In this document: positions 56,485 to 64,000 of the stretch, in pieces
How positions within the stretch are numbered: the stretch's first letter is position 1
Layout: each line of letters opens with the position of its first letter
DNA from: CAYVFC01 sp964450715
GTDB lineage: Bacteria; Myxococcota_A; Polyangia; Polyangiales; JAFGIB01
Direction of reading: 5' to 3'
Assembly: GCA_964450715.1 (NCBI GenBank)
Contig: CAYVFC010000013.1
Location: 1 to 64,000 of the forward strand
DNA: 64,000 bases
Notes under the pieces: generated by a model
Told to the model about the DNA's origin: nothing
What the model saw: the letters and a program-made list of their open reading frames with translations, nothing else
Database searches by the model: none
Position numbers and translations under genes: made by a program

Positions 56485-57572
56485 GGGACCACGGGTACGC
56501 GGCTCTCGATATCGTCGGGAAGGTTGGGGGGGGCGTAGGCCGCACCCAGGTCGCGGCGCCGTAGCAGGGCGCTCTCATGGACGTGCTCGCCGGTGTTCAC
56601 CGGCGTGCCGTCCCCGCCGACCCGGCCGATGTCCCGGGACATCTTGGGCAGGTAGGTGAAAACGCCGCTGATCGATTCCCTCAGCTCTCCCAGATGGTTC
56701 TGCGAGACGAAGTACTGCCGGTGCACGAACTGCTCGTCGAAGATCAGGCCGCAGTCGCGCGCCTTTTGCTTCATCCAGATAAAGGCGATGTTGGAGAGCC
56801 CGAAATCCTCGTAGCCGCCGCCCACGTTGGAGTGGGCCCCGGCGAACCATACTTGCTGCACATCCCGGTTGTACTGTGTAGCAGCTCGTTTCCAGAGGGT
56901 GGGCGTATATGCTTCGCGCTGTTCGTCGATGGCCAGCGCGTGATAGGCATAGGGGAGATAAGGGCTGAGCGTCACGTCGTGAAAGGAGAAGGTCCGCAGC
57001 GAGAGCTGATCGAGGGCACCGGTGACCGGGATCCCCAGCGCGCCCACCGTGTCCCAGACTCCGATGAAGTAGATGACCGACGAGTTGCTCGGATCGTCGG
57101 TGTGATCGGGGTGAACGCGTCCCTGCCGGAACTCGGCGATCTGCTCCGACTCGGTTTCCAGATCCTTCCTACGGTAGAGCCCATACGCATCATCGCAGCG
57201 GAACACATAGTGCTTCCTGAGCAAGCCGACCTTGGTGACCAGCCCGCAGAGGCTCCTGATGATGAAAGCGCCGCGGCTGAAGCCGAAGCAGTAGACCAGG
57301 TCGCCGGGCTCGTAGTTGTTCACCAGGAACATGTAGGCCGCCTTGATGGTTCTCGACAGACCGATACCCGTGAACCCGCTCAACCAGGAATCGACCGTCC
57401 CCTCGGTGCCGATGCCCGGTTCGTAGTAGACGATCTGGTCGTTGCCCTCGGCGTCGCGCGGTGCCAGCGCGCTGGCCATCTTGACCACGTTGCTGGGGCG
57501 GTACTTGCCGCGGTCCTGCTGGACCGGGTTGTTCCAGGTGCCGTCGGCGCAGATGACGAGCTTTTTGGCCAC
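56469..57572 (-). CDS. DUF2235 alpha/beta hydrolase, Tle1-phospholipase-like
   Basis: 367 residues. N-terminal KKLVICADGTWNN, the central FDWxSG-like region replaced by YCFGFSRGAFIIRSLCG with nucleophile Ser in GFSRGA, an acid region VWDTVGALGIP and the late His in FAGAHSNVGGGYED are the DUF2235 hallmarks. The family includes type VI secretion phospholipase effectors (Tle1), but also fungal and free-standing bacterial members. No signal peptide, no VgrG/PAAR or immunity gene is adjacent, so an effector role is not supported by context. Confidence 0.88.
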   Translation of the reverse strand: MAKKLVICADGTWNNPVQQDRGKYRPSNVVKMASALAPRDAEGNDQIVYYEPGIGTEGTVDSWLSGFTGIGLSRTIKAAYMFLVNNYEPGDLVYCFGFSRGAFIIRSLCGLVTKVGLLRKHYVFRCDDAYGLYRRKDLETESEQIAEFRQGRVHPDHTDDPSNSSVIYFIGVWDTVGALGIPVTGALDQLSLRTFSFHDVTLSPYLPYAYHALAIDEQREAYTPTLWKRAATQYNRDVQQVWFAGAHSNVGGGYEDFGLSNIAFIWMKQKARDCGLIFDEQFVHRQYFVSQNHLGELRESISGVFTYLPKMSRDIGRVGGDGTPVNTGEHVHESALLRRRDLGAAYAPPNLPDDIESRVPVVPYTPP

Positions 57573-57749
57573 GAGCCGTTTCTTCCGGATAGCGACGTCG
57601 CCGCCATCCTGCCATATATATTAGGCGATTCCGCGCGATCGGCCTAGCCGCCGCGTCTCTTCCGGCCGCCGGTCGGCCGCCGGTTCGATAGGGCGTTCTT
57701 TTGTTGCGCCGACGTGTTAGATTCTACCCGAACCGGAAAGGAGGTCTCG

Positions 57750-58475
57750 ATGATGCGATGGCTCGGAAGAACGCTTCCGCTCTTGATGGTCGCGATTCTG
57801 GCCTGGGGCGGTAGCGAGGCGAAGGCGCAGCAACCCGGTCCGGGTGCGAAGCCGGGTGCGGGCAAGGTCGAAAAGAACAAGGACGCCGTGCGCGAGGCCA
57901 GGAAAGAGGTGCGCGAAGCGGTGGTGAAGACGCGCTCCAAGGCGAAGGAAGTCGCGCGGGAGATGAAAGCGGACCGCGCCGAGCTCAAGGCGAAGCTGGC
58001 GGAGACCCGAGAACGGATGCGGGAGCAAAAGGGGAAGGCTCGGGCGCAGAGAGCCGAGGCCGCGGCTGCGGCCGATGGCGACGAGCGGCCGGGAGCGCGG
58101 CGCGGCAGGCCCGGTGTACAGGCCGGCAGGGCCCGGGCAGAAGCGCGCCGGGCGGCGCGAATGCGGGCGTGGAAGCGGCTGAAGGCGAGGCTGGGCGGCA
58201 GGCTCTCGGTGCCGGCGGCCATGCGCAGCGAGCTCAAGGTGCACGCGCGGCGCATGGCGCGCCTCGGGCGCGTGAAGGCGATAGCCGAGATGAAGCAGGA
58301 CGAGAAGGCGGCGGCCCGGGTTGCGGAGCTGATCGAGAAAGAGAAGCAGCGGCACGAGAAACACATGGAGAAGCTGACCGCCCGCGTCCGGGAAGGGGAG
58401 GGGGCCCAACGGCCCGAGGCCGCGGACGAGGGGGCAAAAGCAGAGGGCGAGGAAGAGAAAGGAGGCACGCCATGA
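57750..58475 (+). CDS. Exported Lys/Arg/Ala/Glu-rich coiled-coil protein
   Basis: 241 residues; AAAGGAGG lies six bases before the ATG at 57750 (a second ATG follows immediately). Signal peptide ends SEAKAQ. The rest is charged and helical (AVREARKEVREAVVKTRSK, AELKAKLAETRERMREQKGK, AARVAELIEKEKQRHEKHME), resembling small periplasmic Spy/CpxP-like or histone-like helical proteins but with no firm match. Ends in an acidic tail and overlaps the next gene by four bases (ATGA). Confidence 0.75.
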   Translation: MMRWLGRTLPLLMVAILAWGGSEAKAQQPGPGAKPGAGKVEKNKDAVREARKEVREAVVKTRSKAKEVAREMKADRAELKAKLAETRERMREQKGKARAQRAEAAAAADGDERPGARRGRPGVQAGRARAEARRAARMRAWKRLKARLGGRLSVPAAMRSELKVHARRMARLGRVKAIAEMKQDEKAAARVAELIEKEKQRHEKHMEKLTARVREGEGAQRPEAADEGAKAEGEEEKGGTP

Positions 58476-58762
58476 GCGGTTTCTTCAACTGGAAGACGAT
58501 CGCGCTGTGCGCGGCACTGCCCCTCTGGCTCGCGGCCTGCTCGAAAGACGTCGCGGAGGAGACCAGCGGAGGGATCGCCGAGGACGAGGCATCGCTGGCG
58601 GCCGAGCAGGAGCCACCGGGTCCCGAGGCCGAGCCGGCAGCCGAGGAGGTGCCGGTACCCGAGGACTTCGAGCAAGAGGCCGAGGTCTCTATCAACGAGG
58701 AGAACTACCAGCGCGAGCTGGACAAGCTAGCGCAGGAGATCGAGCAGGGCGAAGGCGGATAA
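58472..58762 (+). CDS. Small acidic lipoprotein
   Basis: 96 residues with GAAAGGAGG upstream of the ATG at 58472. Signal helix and lipobox PLWLAACS (LAAC), then a Glu/Ala/Pro-rich mature part ending in a helix YQRELDKLAQEIEQGEG. Translationally coupled to the basic coiled-coil gene, and opposite in charge; the two may interact electrostatically in the periplasm (inference). Confidence 0.82.
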   Translation: MSGFFNWKTIALCAALPLWLAACSKDVAEETSGGIAEDEASLAAEQEPPGPEAEPAAEEVPVPEDFEQEAEVSINEENYQRELDKLAQEIEQGEGG

Positions 58763-58777
58763 AAAAATAGCGGGGGG

Positions 58778-60904
58778 TTACTCGTCCGAGAAGAAGATGG
58801 GCGAGCGGTTGCGCATGAACTGCTCGATCAGCGCCTTGTCCTCGGGCGAGAGCTCCTCGAAACCGATCCCCATCCCGGGGCAGCTCTGGTCATCGAGATC
58901 GAAGATATCGCGTATCCAGCGCACGCTGCCCTTTGCGTTCACGCTGTGGCCGCCCGGCAGCCCGAAGGTCAGCTCCACCGAGGTGCCGATGGGCTGCAGG
59001 CAATAGGTGGCCACGAATACCCCTCCGTCGGAAATATCCTCGGAGAATCCCGTGTAGAAGTTGGAGTCGCTCGCCAGGTTGACGCAGGTTTCCAGCGCCA
59101 TGCGCGGTGACCTGCGGCGTTCCTTCTTCACGTTTGGTTTACCCACCGCCACCTCGAGCTCGTCGAGCACATCAGCCGCTATAGTCGTCCCGGTAGCGAT
59201 CCGCAACTCGTCCGGCAGCTCGTAGGAGCGCCAGTGCCGTGCCTGCTCAAAGGCGACCAGCAGGTTCGCCGGCGTGGCTCGTTTCTCGAGCGCTTGCAGC
59301 ACTGCCGGCCACTGTTCGGAGGTCAGCCGCCGGCCCTCCTGAAGCAGCCAGGCGGTGAGCAGCTGCAGGCATTCGCCGGCGTCGAAAGGGGAAAGGTTCA
59401 GTTTGCGATTACCGGTTTCCGCGCCTCCTGCGAAGGTCCGTACCGAGGAGGCGTGCACGCCCTCGGAGACGAGCAGACGGACGTGCTCGGGCAACCGGTC
59501 CGGAAGCCAGTCCGGGTGTTGCGCTCGGTCCTGCTCGGGCAGCGCGTCCAGGCCGTCGAGGACGAGAAAGAGCGGGGTGTGCTTGCTGGCCAGAGACATC
59601 AGGCGACGCAATAAGGGGACGAGCTCGTCGCGGACGAGGGGGACCCGGTCCTCGTTCTGTCCGTAGCGCCGGCAGATCTCCTGGCAGAGGCTTCGCAGCA
59701 GCCGCTCGATCCCCGAGGAGCCGGGCGTGCTGCCCAGGAAGCGTACGACGACCTGAGCGTGGGGTAAGTCGCGGCAAATCAGCTCCACGGCTCGCGAGAG
59801 CAGCGCCGACTTGCCGCTGCCCTTGCCGCCGCGAATCCAGAGCGCGGCAGAGCCGGGACTGGTCGCGTATTTCATTATCGTATCCAGCTGGGTTTTCCGC
59901 GCGGCGAAGCGCCTGGCATGCCTCGCCCCGATCGCGTGGTGGAGGGAAACCTCCGTGTCGAGCTCGAGATCGCCGCCGAGCCTCTCCAGGTCGGCCAGTA
60001 TCCGTGCCGACAGCTCCCTGAAGACATCCGGGCAGAGCTTTCCCCGCCCGCTCTCCGGCAAGCGTAGGCACTCGTCGAGCCCCTCCGGCAGGCTTCCCAG
60101 GTGGTCGGCGCTTACCCTCGAGTCCCTCCAGGCGGCGATATAGCGGCGGCAGAACCCCGCCTGACCGGCGACCGCTTCCTTCAGAGCCGTGATCTCCTGA
60201 TGGGCGACGGCGTCGAAACGGCCCTTTTCGTCGAGGTCCAGGTACTTCGCTGCCGGGCTGCCGCCTTCGAGGGCGGTCACGCATTCAGCGAAGTTCTCGA
60301 TGTCGCGAATGAAGGCCACCGTGTTCCGCGCTGCGGCTCTGCTCGAAAGCGGACCGCGTACCAGCTCTCGCTCCGTAATCGACGCGTGGTACTCGGCGCG
60401 TGCGGCCGGGGAGAGTTCTATATCGCCTAGCGCCCGCATGAAGCAGGACCGCAGGCGTCGTGCCTCTCCCGGCTCCAGCGGCGGTTGCAGCACGTATACG
60501 GGGGGGACCGCGTTCTCGTCTCTCCGGTACCTTGCCCGCAGGATCTCGCGCACGGCCTCGCTGCCACTGCTGGCCTCGATCCGTTCGTACTCCGAATACG
60601 GTATCTCTTCCGGAAGGCCGCGTCGGCCGTAACGATCACCGAGCAGGACCAGGAACCTGGCGGCCGGAAATCCGGCCGGTTGCCGGCAGAGCCCCTCGAG
60701 CAGTCGCTTCGTGGCGCGATCATCGAACCGGGTCTCGTCGGTCAGCCCGCGCCGGAAGTCGACGGCCTGGAAGCGAAATCCGTGCCGTTGGCAAAGCTCT
60801 CTCAGGCGCGGGAAGACGAATCGCTCCAGCGCGGCGCGCTCCTGGTCCAGGTCGCCGAAGGAGGAAATGAAGTAGATGCGGACGATGCGGCCGATCTCGA
60901 GCAC
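58778..60904 (-). CDS. DUF4062 - STAND-type NTPase - PilZ fusion protein
   Basis: 708 residues from the GTG at 60904, which has TAGAAT (60913-60918) eight bases upstream and may be leaderless; the frame is open to 60952. Residues ~1-110 match DUF4062 (IYFISSFGDLDQERAALERF, FLVLLGDRYGRRGLPEEIPY). An NTPase domain (about 330-540) has Walker A GGKGSGKSALL (near 359), Walker B LFLVLDGLDALPEQD and NACHT-like helices. The C-terminus (590-700) is a PilZ domain with both c-di-GMP motifs intact: RRRSPR (596-601) and DISDGG (623-628), in the style of the Myxococcus TIGR02266 family. Predicted cytoplasmic, no transmembrane helix. Confidence 0.87.
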   Translation of the reverse strand: MLEIGRIVRIYFISSFGDLDQERAALERFVFPRLRELCQRHGFRFQAVDFRRGLTDETRFDDRATKRLLEGLCRQPAGFPAARFLVLLGDRYGRRGLPEEIPYSEYERIEASSGSEAVREILRARYRRDENAVPPVYVLQPPLEPGEARRLRSCFMRALGDIELSPAARAEYHASITERELVRGPLSSRAAARNTVAFIRDIENFAECVTALEGGSPAAKYLDLDEKGRFDAVAHQEITALKEAVAGQAGFCRRYIAAWRDSRVSADHLGSLPEGLDECLRLPESGRGKLCPDVFRELSARILADLERLGGDLELDTEVSLHHAIGARHARRFAARKTQLDTIMKYATSPGSAALWIRGGKGSGKSALLSRAVELICRDLPHAQVVVRFLGSTPGSSGIERLLRSLCQEICRRYGQNEDRVPLVRDELVPLLRRLMSLASKHTPLFLVLDGLDALPEQDRAQHPDWLPDRLPEHVRLLVSEGVHASSVRTFAGGAETGNRKLNLSPFDAGECLQLLTAWLLQEGRRLTSEQWPAVLQALEKRATPANLLVAFEQARHWRSYELPDELRIATGTTIAADVLDELEVAVGKPNVKKERRRSPRMALETCVNLASDSNFYTGFSEDISDGGVFVATYCLQPIGTSVELTFGLPGGHSVNAKGSVRWIRDIFDLDDQSCPGMGIGFEELSPEDKALIEQFMRNRSPIFFSDE

Positions 60905-60981
60905 AGCCCCAGATTCTACCCAGAATTGGCTCCGCCTTGACGATGCCGGCAAACAATTCGACCATGCGGGCAGGAGATCTC

Positions 60982-61467
60982 ATGAAAGACTCGCCACACA
61001 GCACGAACAAGATACCCGTCTGCCCTCGCTGCAAGGTCGACATGAAGGAGGTGGTTCAGCTCAACACCTTCATCGACGTCTGCGAACGGTGCAGCGGCAC
61101 CTTCTTCGATCAGGGGGAGATGTTCGCCGCGCTGGGCACCACGGCCGATCCCTCCTACTGGGACCGGCCCGAGACGGGCGGGAACGTGAAACCCGGAAAT
61201 ATCGCCTGCCCGCGGTGCAACGCGGCCATGCTCCTGCAGGATGTCGCCTACGAGGACAAGCAGGTCGAGATCGATCGTTGCCCCTCCTGCGGCGGTATCT
61301 GGCTGGACGGCGGCGAGCATACCAAGATCATGTCCATCGGCGCCCGCATGGCCCCGGTGGTTATGGCGGAGCGGCGGATGGCGCAGGACGAGCTGGCCAA
61401 GATGGGAGCGGTGGACATGCGACCGCCGAGCCTCATCTACCGCTTCCTGTCGCTGTTCAAAAAATAA
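60982..61467 (+). CDS. Zinc-ribbon protein (zf-TFIIB type, tandem)
   Basis: 161 residues from the ATG at 60982 (GCAGGAG upstream; in-frame ATGs at 60937 and 60964 are alternatives). Two similar zinc ribbons: CPRCKVDMKEVVQ...CERCSGTFFDQGE and CPRCNAAMLLQDV...CPSCGGIWLDGGE, the zf-TFIIB pattern CPxC...CxxCxGxWxDxGE. A short hydrophobic-basic C-terminus (LIYRFLSLFKK) may touch the membrane. Function unknown. Divergent from the PilZ fusion gene; its stop directly abuts the stop of the convergent FG-GAP lipoprotein. Confidence 0.85.
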   Translation: MKDSPHSTNKIPVCPRCKVDMKEVVQLNTFIDVCERCSGTFFDQGEMFAALGTTADPSYWDRPETGGNVKPGNIACPRCNAAMLLQDVAYEDKQVEIDRCPSCGGIWLDGGEHTKIMSIGARMAPVVMAERRMAQDELAKMGAVDMRPPSLIYRFLSLFKK

Positions 61468-63024
61468 TCAAAGGTCGGCGACGTTGAAGGGCATCAGGTT
61501 CCAGGTCATCATGGCGGCCGGAACCGCCCGGCCCGATAGGGTCTCGCGCTGGAAGGCTCCCTTTTTCCAGACGTAACGGTGTAGCTCGCCCTGGTCGTCG
61601 GCGGCCACGTACAGCTCGTCGCGGCCGTCGCCGTCCAGGTCGGTCAAAAGCGCGGCGTGCTCGAAGCCGGAGGAGTTGCGGTCGATGCTGGTGACCGTCC
61701 ATTTCCCCTCGGCCCCGCCGGCTTGCTTCCCGCCGGGTACGGGCGGACGCAGCAGCCAGACGCCGCTGCGAAAGGCGGCTGCGACCATCTCCCGGCGGCC
61801 GTCTCCGTCCACGTCGCCCGCGGTCAGAAAGCGACAGAAGCGGTCGTCGAGCGTGGCCACCACCTGGCCCGCGTCGGGCGGGGTGGCGGCGTCGTAGCGG
61901 CGGATCTCCACCGGTTCGACGATCTGTACCGACCCCCCCTTGCGGCTGGTCAGGGCCTCGACCGCGGCGTACAGCTCGTCGCGGCCGTCTCCATCCAGGT
62001 CGCCGACCAGTATCTCCTTGGCGTGGCGGTTTCCCAGGTCGGCGACCACCACCGGCCCCTTCTTCTCTTTCGGGATATATCGGATAACCGAGCCCTCCTG
62101 CTCGGCCTTGTCCATGCGGTTCGGCTCGCTGGGTGTGGCGTAGACCTCGAGCGTCTTGTCGCCGTCCAGATCACCGATCTCGATCTCGTGGATGAACGTA
62201 TCCGGCTTGGAGCCCAGCTTGACCACGCCGTACCCGCCTTTCCCGTCCGGCCTGACCACCGCCACCAGCCCCTGGTCGTGGGTTCCCACCACCACGGCCG
62301 GAAGACCGTCTCCGTAGACGTCGGCCACCTCGGCGTCGCGCATGCGGCTGAACTTGCCGCCGAAATCCTCCTTCCACAGCGTCTCGCTCCTGAAGCCCTG
62401 GGCCGTGCGTCGCCAGAGCTTGACGGTGGCGGCGCTGCCGGCGAAGGCGAGGATGCCCGGCTTTCCGCTCTTCGGGCTGTAAACCATGGCCTTGTGCATC
62501 ACGTTGCTTTCCGGGTCCTCGATCACCTCGACCTTCCAGCGACCCCCTTTCCGGCTCAGCATCTCCAGTCGGGCCGGGCCCGGCTTGGCCGTGGCCTTGC
62601 CGTCACGGCCGATCTCGAACTGCGCGTAGGCGACCAGCAAGCCCCTGGGCAGGTCGCCGGAGGTGGCACCGCTCTGGTCGGTGGCGACCGCGGCCTTCTC
62701 GGCCGGCGCCTTCCCGACCGCGGGTTGCTTTTTCAGCGCCTCGCCCTGCGCCGCCGGAGCGGAGGGCGAGGCCGCTCGCTTCTCGCCGGAATCACAGGCC
62801 GGGGCTGCTGCCGCGCAGGCCGCTGCCAGAGCACATCTCAAAAATACGGACCGAGTATTTCGGCGCGCGGTGGTCCCAGATGCAAGGAGCGCCGACGCAG
62901 CAATAGCGGGGCTATTTCGAGGAGGCGCGACGCCGTAGATGGGGCCGCCCCGCCCGAAAGACGAGGGGAGCATTTTTGAAATGGGCTGCAGTAAACAGAT
63001 GAGCTTCTGCATTCGGTTTCGCAT
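61468..63024 (-). CDS. FG-GAP/VCBS-repeat lipoprotein with a palindromic element in its signal region
   Basis: 518 residues from the ATG at 63024, which has CGGAGAAAG at a proper distance and lies 10 bases after the upstream stop. The N-terminus MRNRMQKLICLLQPI is followed by ~47 residues encoded by a palindromic element (62838-62979), and then by the rest of a lipobox-like signal (LRCALAAACAAAAPACDSGE). The mature protein is a beta-propeller of FG-GAP-type blades with repeated DLDGDGRDELY, GDVDGDGRREM, DVYGDGLPAVV. Without the insert the two halves would form an ordinary lipoprotein signal; with it export may fail or start from an internal TTG (TTGAGATGTGC). Confidence 0.85.
   Translation of the reverse strand: MRNRMQKLICLLQPISKMLPSSFGRGGPIYGVAPPRNSPAIAASALLASGTTARRNTRSVFLRCALAAACAAAAPACDSGEKRAASPSAPAAQGEALKKQPAVGKAPAEKAAVATDQSGATSGDLPRGLLVAYAQFEIGRDGKATAKPGPARLEMLSRKGGRWKVEVIEDPESNVMHKAMVYSPKSGKPGILAFAGSAATVKLWRRTAQGFRSETLWKEDFGGKFSRMRDAEVADVYGDGLPAVVVGTHDQGLVAVVRPDGKGGYGVVKLGSKPDTFIHEIEIGDLDGDKTLEVYATPSEPNRMDKAEQEGSVIRYIPKEKKGPVVVADLGNRHAKEILVGDLDGDGRDELYAAVEALTSRKGGSVQIVEPVEIRRYDAATPPDAGQVVATLDDRFCRFLTAGDVDGDGRREMVAAAFRSGVWLLRPPVPGGKQAGGAEGKWTVTSIDRNSSGFEHAALLTDLDGDGRDELYVAADDQGELHRYVWKKGAFQRETLSGRAVPAAMMTWNLMPFNVADL
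62838..62979. repeat. 142-bp palindromic element, copy 2, inside a coding sequence
   Basis: Ends TCAAAAAT (62838-62845) and ATTTTTGA (62972-62979) are inverted repeats, and internal blocks pair as in the copy at 33704-33860. Shared core with that copy: TTTCGG-GCGCG, ATGCAAGG-GCG, TATTTCGAGGAGG and GCCCGAAAGA near the right end. The outer 20 bases differ, so the family has variable termini. It stays open in the host gene's reading frame. Confidence 0.75.
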
Positions 63025-63034
63025 GCTTTCTCCG

Positions 63035-64000
63035 TCATCGTCCGGGTCGCTTCTCGCGCTCGGCGGCCCGGGGTGATCGCCTCGCGAGTATCTCTCGCGA
63101 GATCTCGCGCTTGCTGACCGGTTTCACCAGGTAGTTGGGGAGCAGATTAAGGTGAACACACTTCCGGCACAAGAGCCTGTTGGCCGGGGTCCGGGTGGCG
63201 TCCGCGAACAGCACGAGGATCCGTTGATTGGGATACCGGGAGTAGATCGCGGCTCCGCCAAAGCTGTCTCCGCGGTACTGCTCCGCCGTCCGGGCATCGG
63301 CTCGGCCCTCGCCGCCGTGCAGTATCATCAGCGTCGATCCGTCTGCCAACTTCGGATAGGCGCTCGCTACGGTCTGTTGCAGCGTGCGCATATACGGCCC
63401 GCGGGAGAAGGCGGCGCGCAGCTGTACCTGTTGCCAGGGAAGCGAGACGAGCAGCAGCACCCCGATCGCCACCTGTAGCGCGATCTCATAAGATCTTCCG
63501 CGTCCCGCGCGCGCCTTCCAGGCGGCGTCCAGCACGGCCGAGAAGAGCAGCGCCGCCGGGATCTGCGAGGGCATGGTGAAGCGATCCATGGGGAAGGGGA
63601 TCAGGCTCAGGGGCAAGAGCATGGCCAGCAGCCAGGGAAGGCACAGGGCCCAGACCCTGACGAGGTGTGTAATGAGTGCGCGCCGGTCCGCGGGAGCGCG
63701 CCAGATCCCGGCCGCGAGCAGCACCATTACCGCCAGCGCCGCGAGCAGGTACATATGGCTGCCGGCCATCATCGAGAGATGGACAAAGGCGTTTATGGGG
63801 ACGTGCCAGCCGAGCTCTAGTATGTAGAGATAGGGGCGCTCCATCTCGGCGATGACCCGGTAGCGAAAAACCAGAAAAAGGGCGGCCAGCGCGAAGTAAG
63901 GCCAGCTGTCGCGTAGCGCGCGCCCGAAGGCCGTCGTGCGCAGATCAAAACCGCCGGCGAAGAGGGAGGCCAGCAGCAACAGAAAGGGTAGGTTGATCAC
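63035..64000 (-). CDS. Polytopic membrane protein, C-terminal part (runs off the window end)
   Basis: At least 321 residues; the minus frame is still open at base 64000, so the N-terminus lies outside. About seven transmembrane helices (INLPFLLLLASLFAGG, YFALAALFLVFRYRV, YLLAALAVMVLLAAGIW, WALCLPWLLAMLLPLSLIPF, and further) are followed by a soluble domain with LRAAFSRGPYMRTLQQTVAS and LMILHGGEGRADART. Placement of loops recalls GT-C glycosyltransferases or TMTC-like proteins such as the one at 10319, but no signature is visible in the part seen. It precedes the FG-GAP lipoprotein by 10 bases, probably the same operon. Confidence 0.65.
   Translation of the reverse strand: MINLPFLLLLASLFAGGFDLRTTAFGRALRDSWPYFALAALFLVFRYRVIAEMERPYLYILELGWHVPINAFVHLSMMAGSHMYLLAALAVMVLLAAGIWRAPADRRALITHLVRVWALCLPWLLAMLLPLSLIPFPMDRFTMPSQIPAALLFSAVLDAAWKARAGRGRSYEIALQVAIGVLLLVSLPWQQVQLRAAFSRGPYMRTLQQTVASAYPKLADGSTLMILHGGEGRADARTAEQYRGDSFGGAAIYSRYPNQRILVLFADATRTPANRLLCRKCVHLNLLPNYLVKPVSKREISREILARRSPRAAEREKRPGR

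Overview
The window is GC-rich DNA (mostly well above 60% G+C by eye) with dense, often overlapping genes and no rRNA or tRNA that I could find. The gene content points to a myxobacterium or close relative (Myxococcota): an mglB-mglA Ras-like GTPase pair, two FHA-domain sigma-54 activators, two Ser/Thr protein kinases with PEGA tails, a PilZ domain of the myxobacterial type, an ECF sigma/anti-sigma operon, and many lipoproteins with Gly/Ser-, Asp- or Cys-rich stalks. This is an inference from families; the sequence holds no species marker. At least two genes are broken (argD-like at 7437, gamma-carbonic-anhydrase-like at 39752), so either gene decay or an assembly fault should be kept in mind.

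Layout. 1-3.6 kb (minus): outer-membrane-like protein, ECF sigma factor, membrane anti-sigma-like protein, lipoprotein, then a further lipoprotein running off the window. 3.6-6.6 kb (minus): PLP lyase of the sphingosine-1-phosphate lyase type and an FGGY sugar kinase. 6.8-8.2 kb: a hairpin repeat, a small zinc-ribbon membrane protein and, divergently, a promoter, an Arg-rich leader ORF, a complete set of attenuator helices and an internally deleted argD. 8.5-12.2 kb: hybrid histidine kinase and a TMTC-like membrane/TPR protein. 12.5-16.8 kb: FHA/sigma-54 activator, a 24-bp perfect inverted repeat, a sigma-54-type promoter and a Cys-rich lipoprotein, then a convergent lipoprotein. 17-24.5 kb: thioesterase, carboxylesterase, ftsE-ftsX-envC-like operon, a GH113-like hydrolase and mglB-mglA.

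24.5-35.3 kb is the loosest part, with gene-poor stretches, dispersed repeats and an AT-rich patch. It carries a DHH phosphoesterase, an alpha/beta-hydrolase lipoprotein with Asp at the nucleophile elbow, a second FHA/sigma-54 activator, a VWA lipoprotein and an AAA ATPase flanked by a 157-bp palindromic element. 35.3-45.7 kb is devoted to the cell surface: a 1426-residue lipoprotein with Cys repeats and a LamG domain interrupted by five tandem modules, a truncated gamma-CA, two polytopic membrane proteins translationally coupled in a row, a Gly-rich exported protein with an FGE-like tail, and a separate FGE-like protein.

45.8-64 kb: miaA-mutL, two convergent Ser/Thr kinases, a TPR protein, SppA fused to a barrel-like N-terminus, a DUF2235 hydrolase, a small coiled-coil/lipoprotein pair, a DUF4062-NTPase-PilZ fusion, a zinc-ribbon protein, an FG-GAP repeat lipoprotein whose signal sequence contains a second copy of the palindromic element, and a partial polytopic membrane protein.

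Most notable: (1) an arginine-type attenuator in front of the broken argD; (2) a DUF4062-NTPase-PilZ protein that looks like a c-di-GMP-gated STAND switch; (3) a palindromic element family, one copy of which lies in frame inside a coding sequence.
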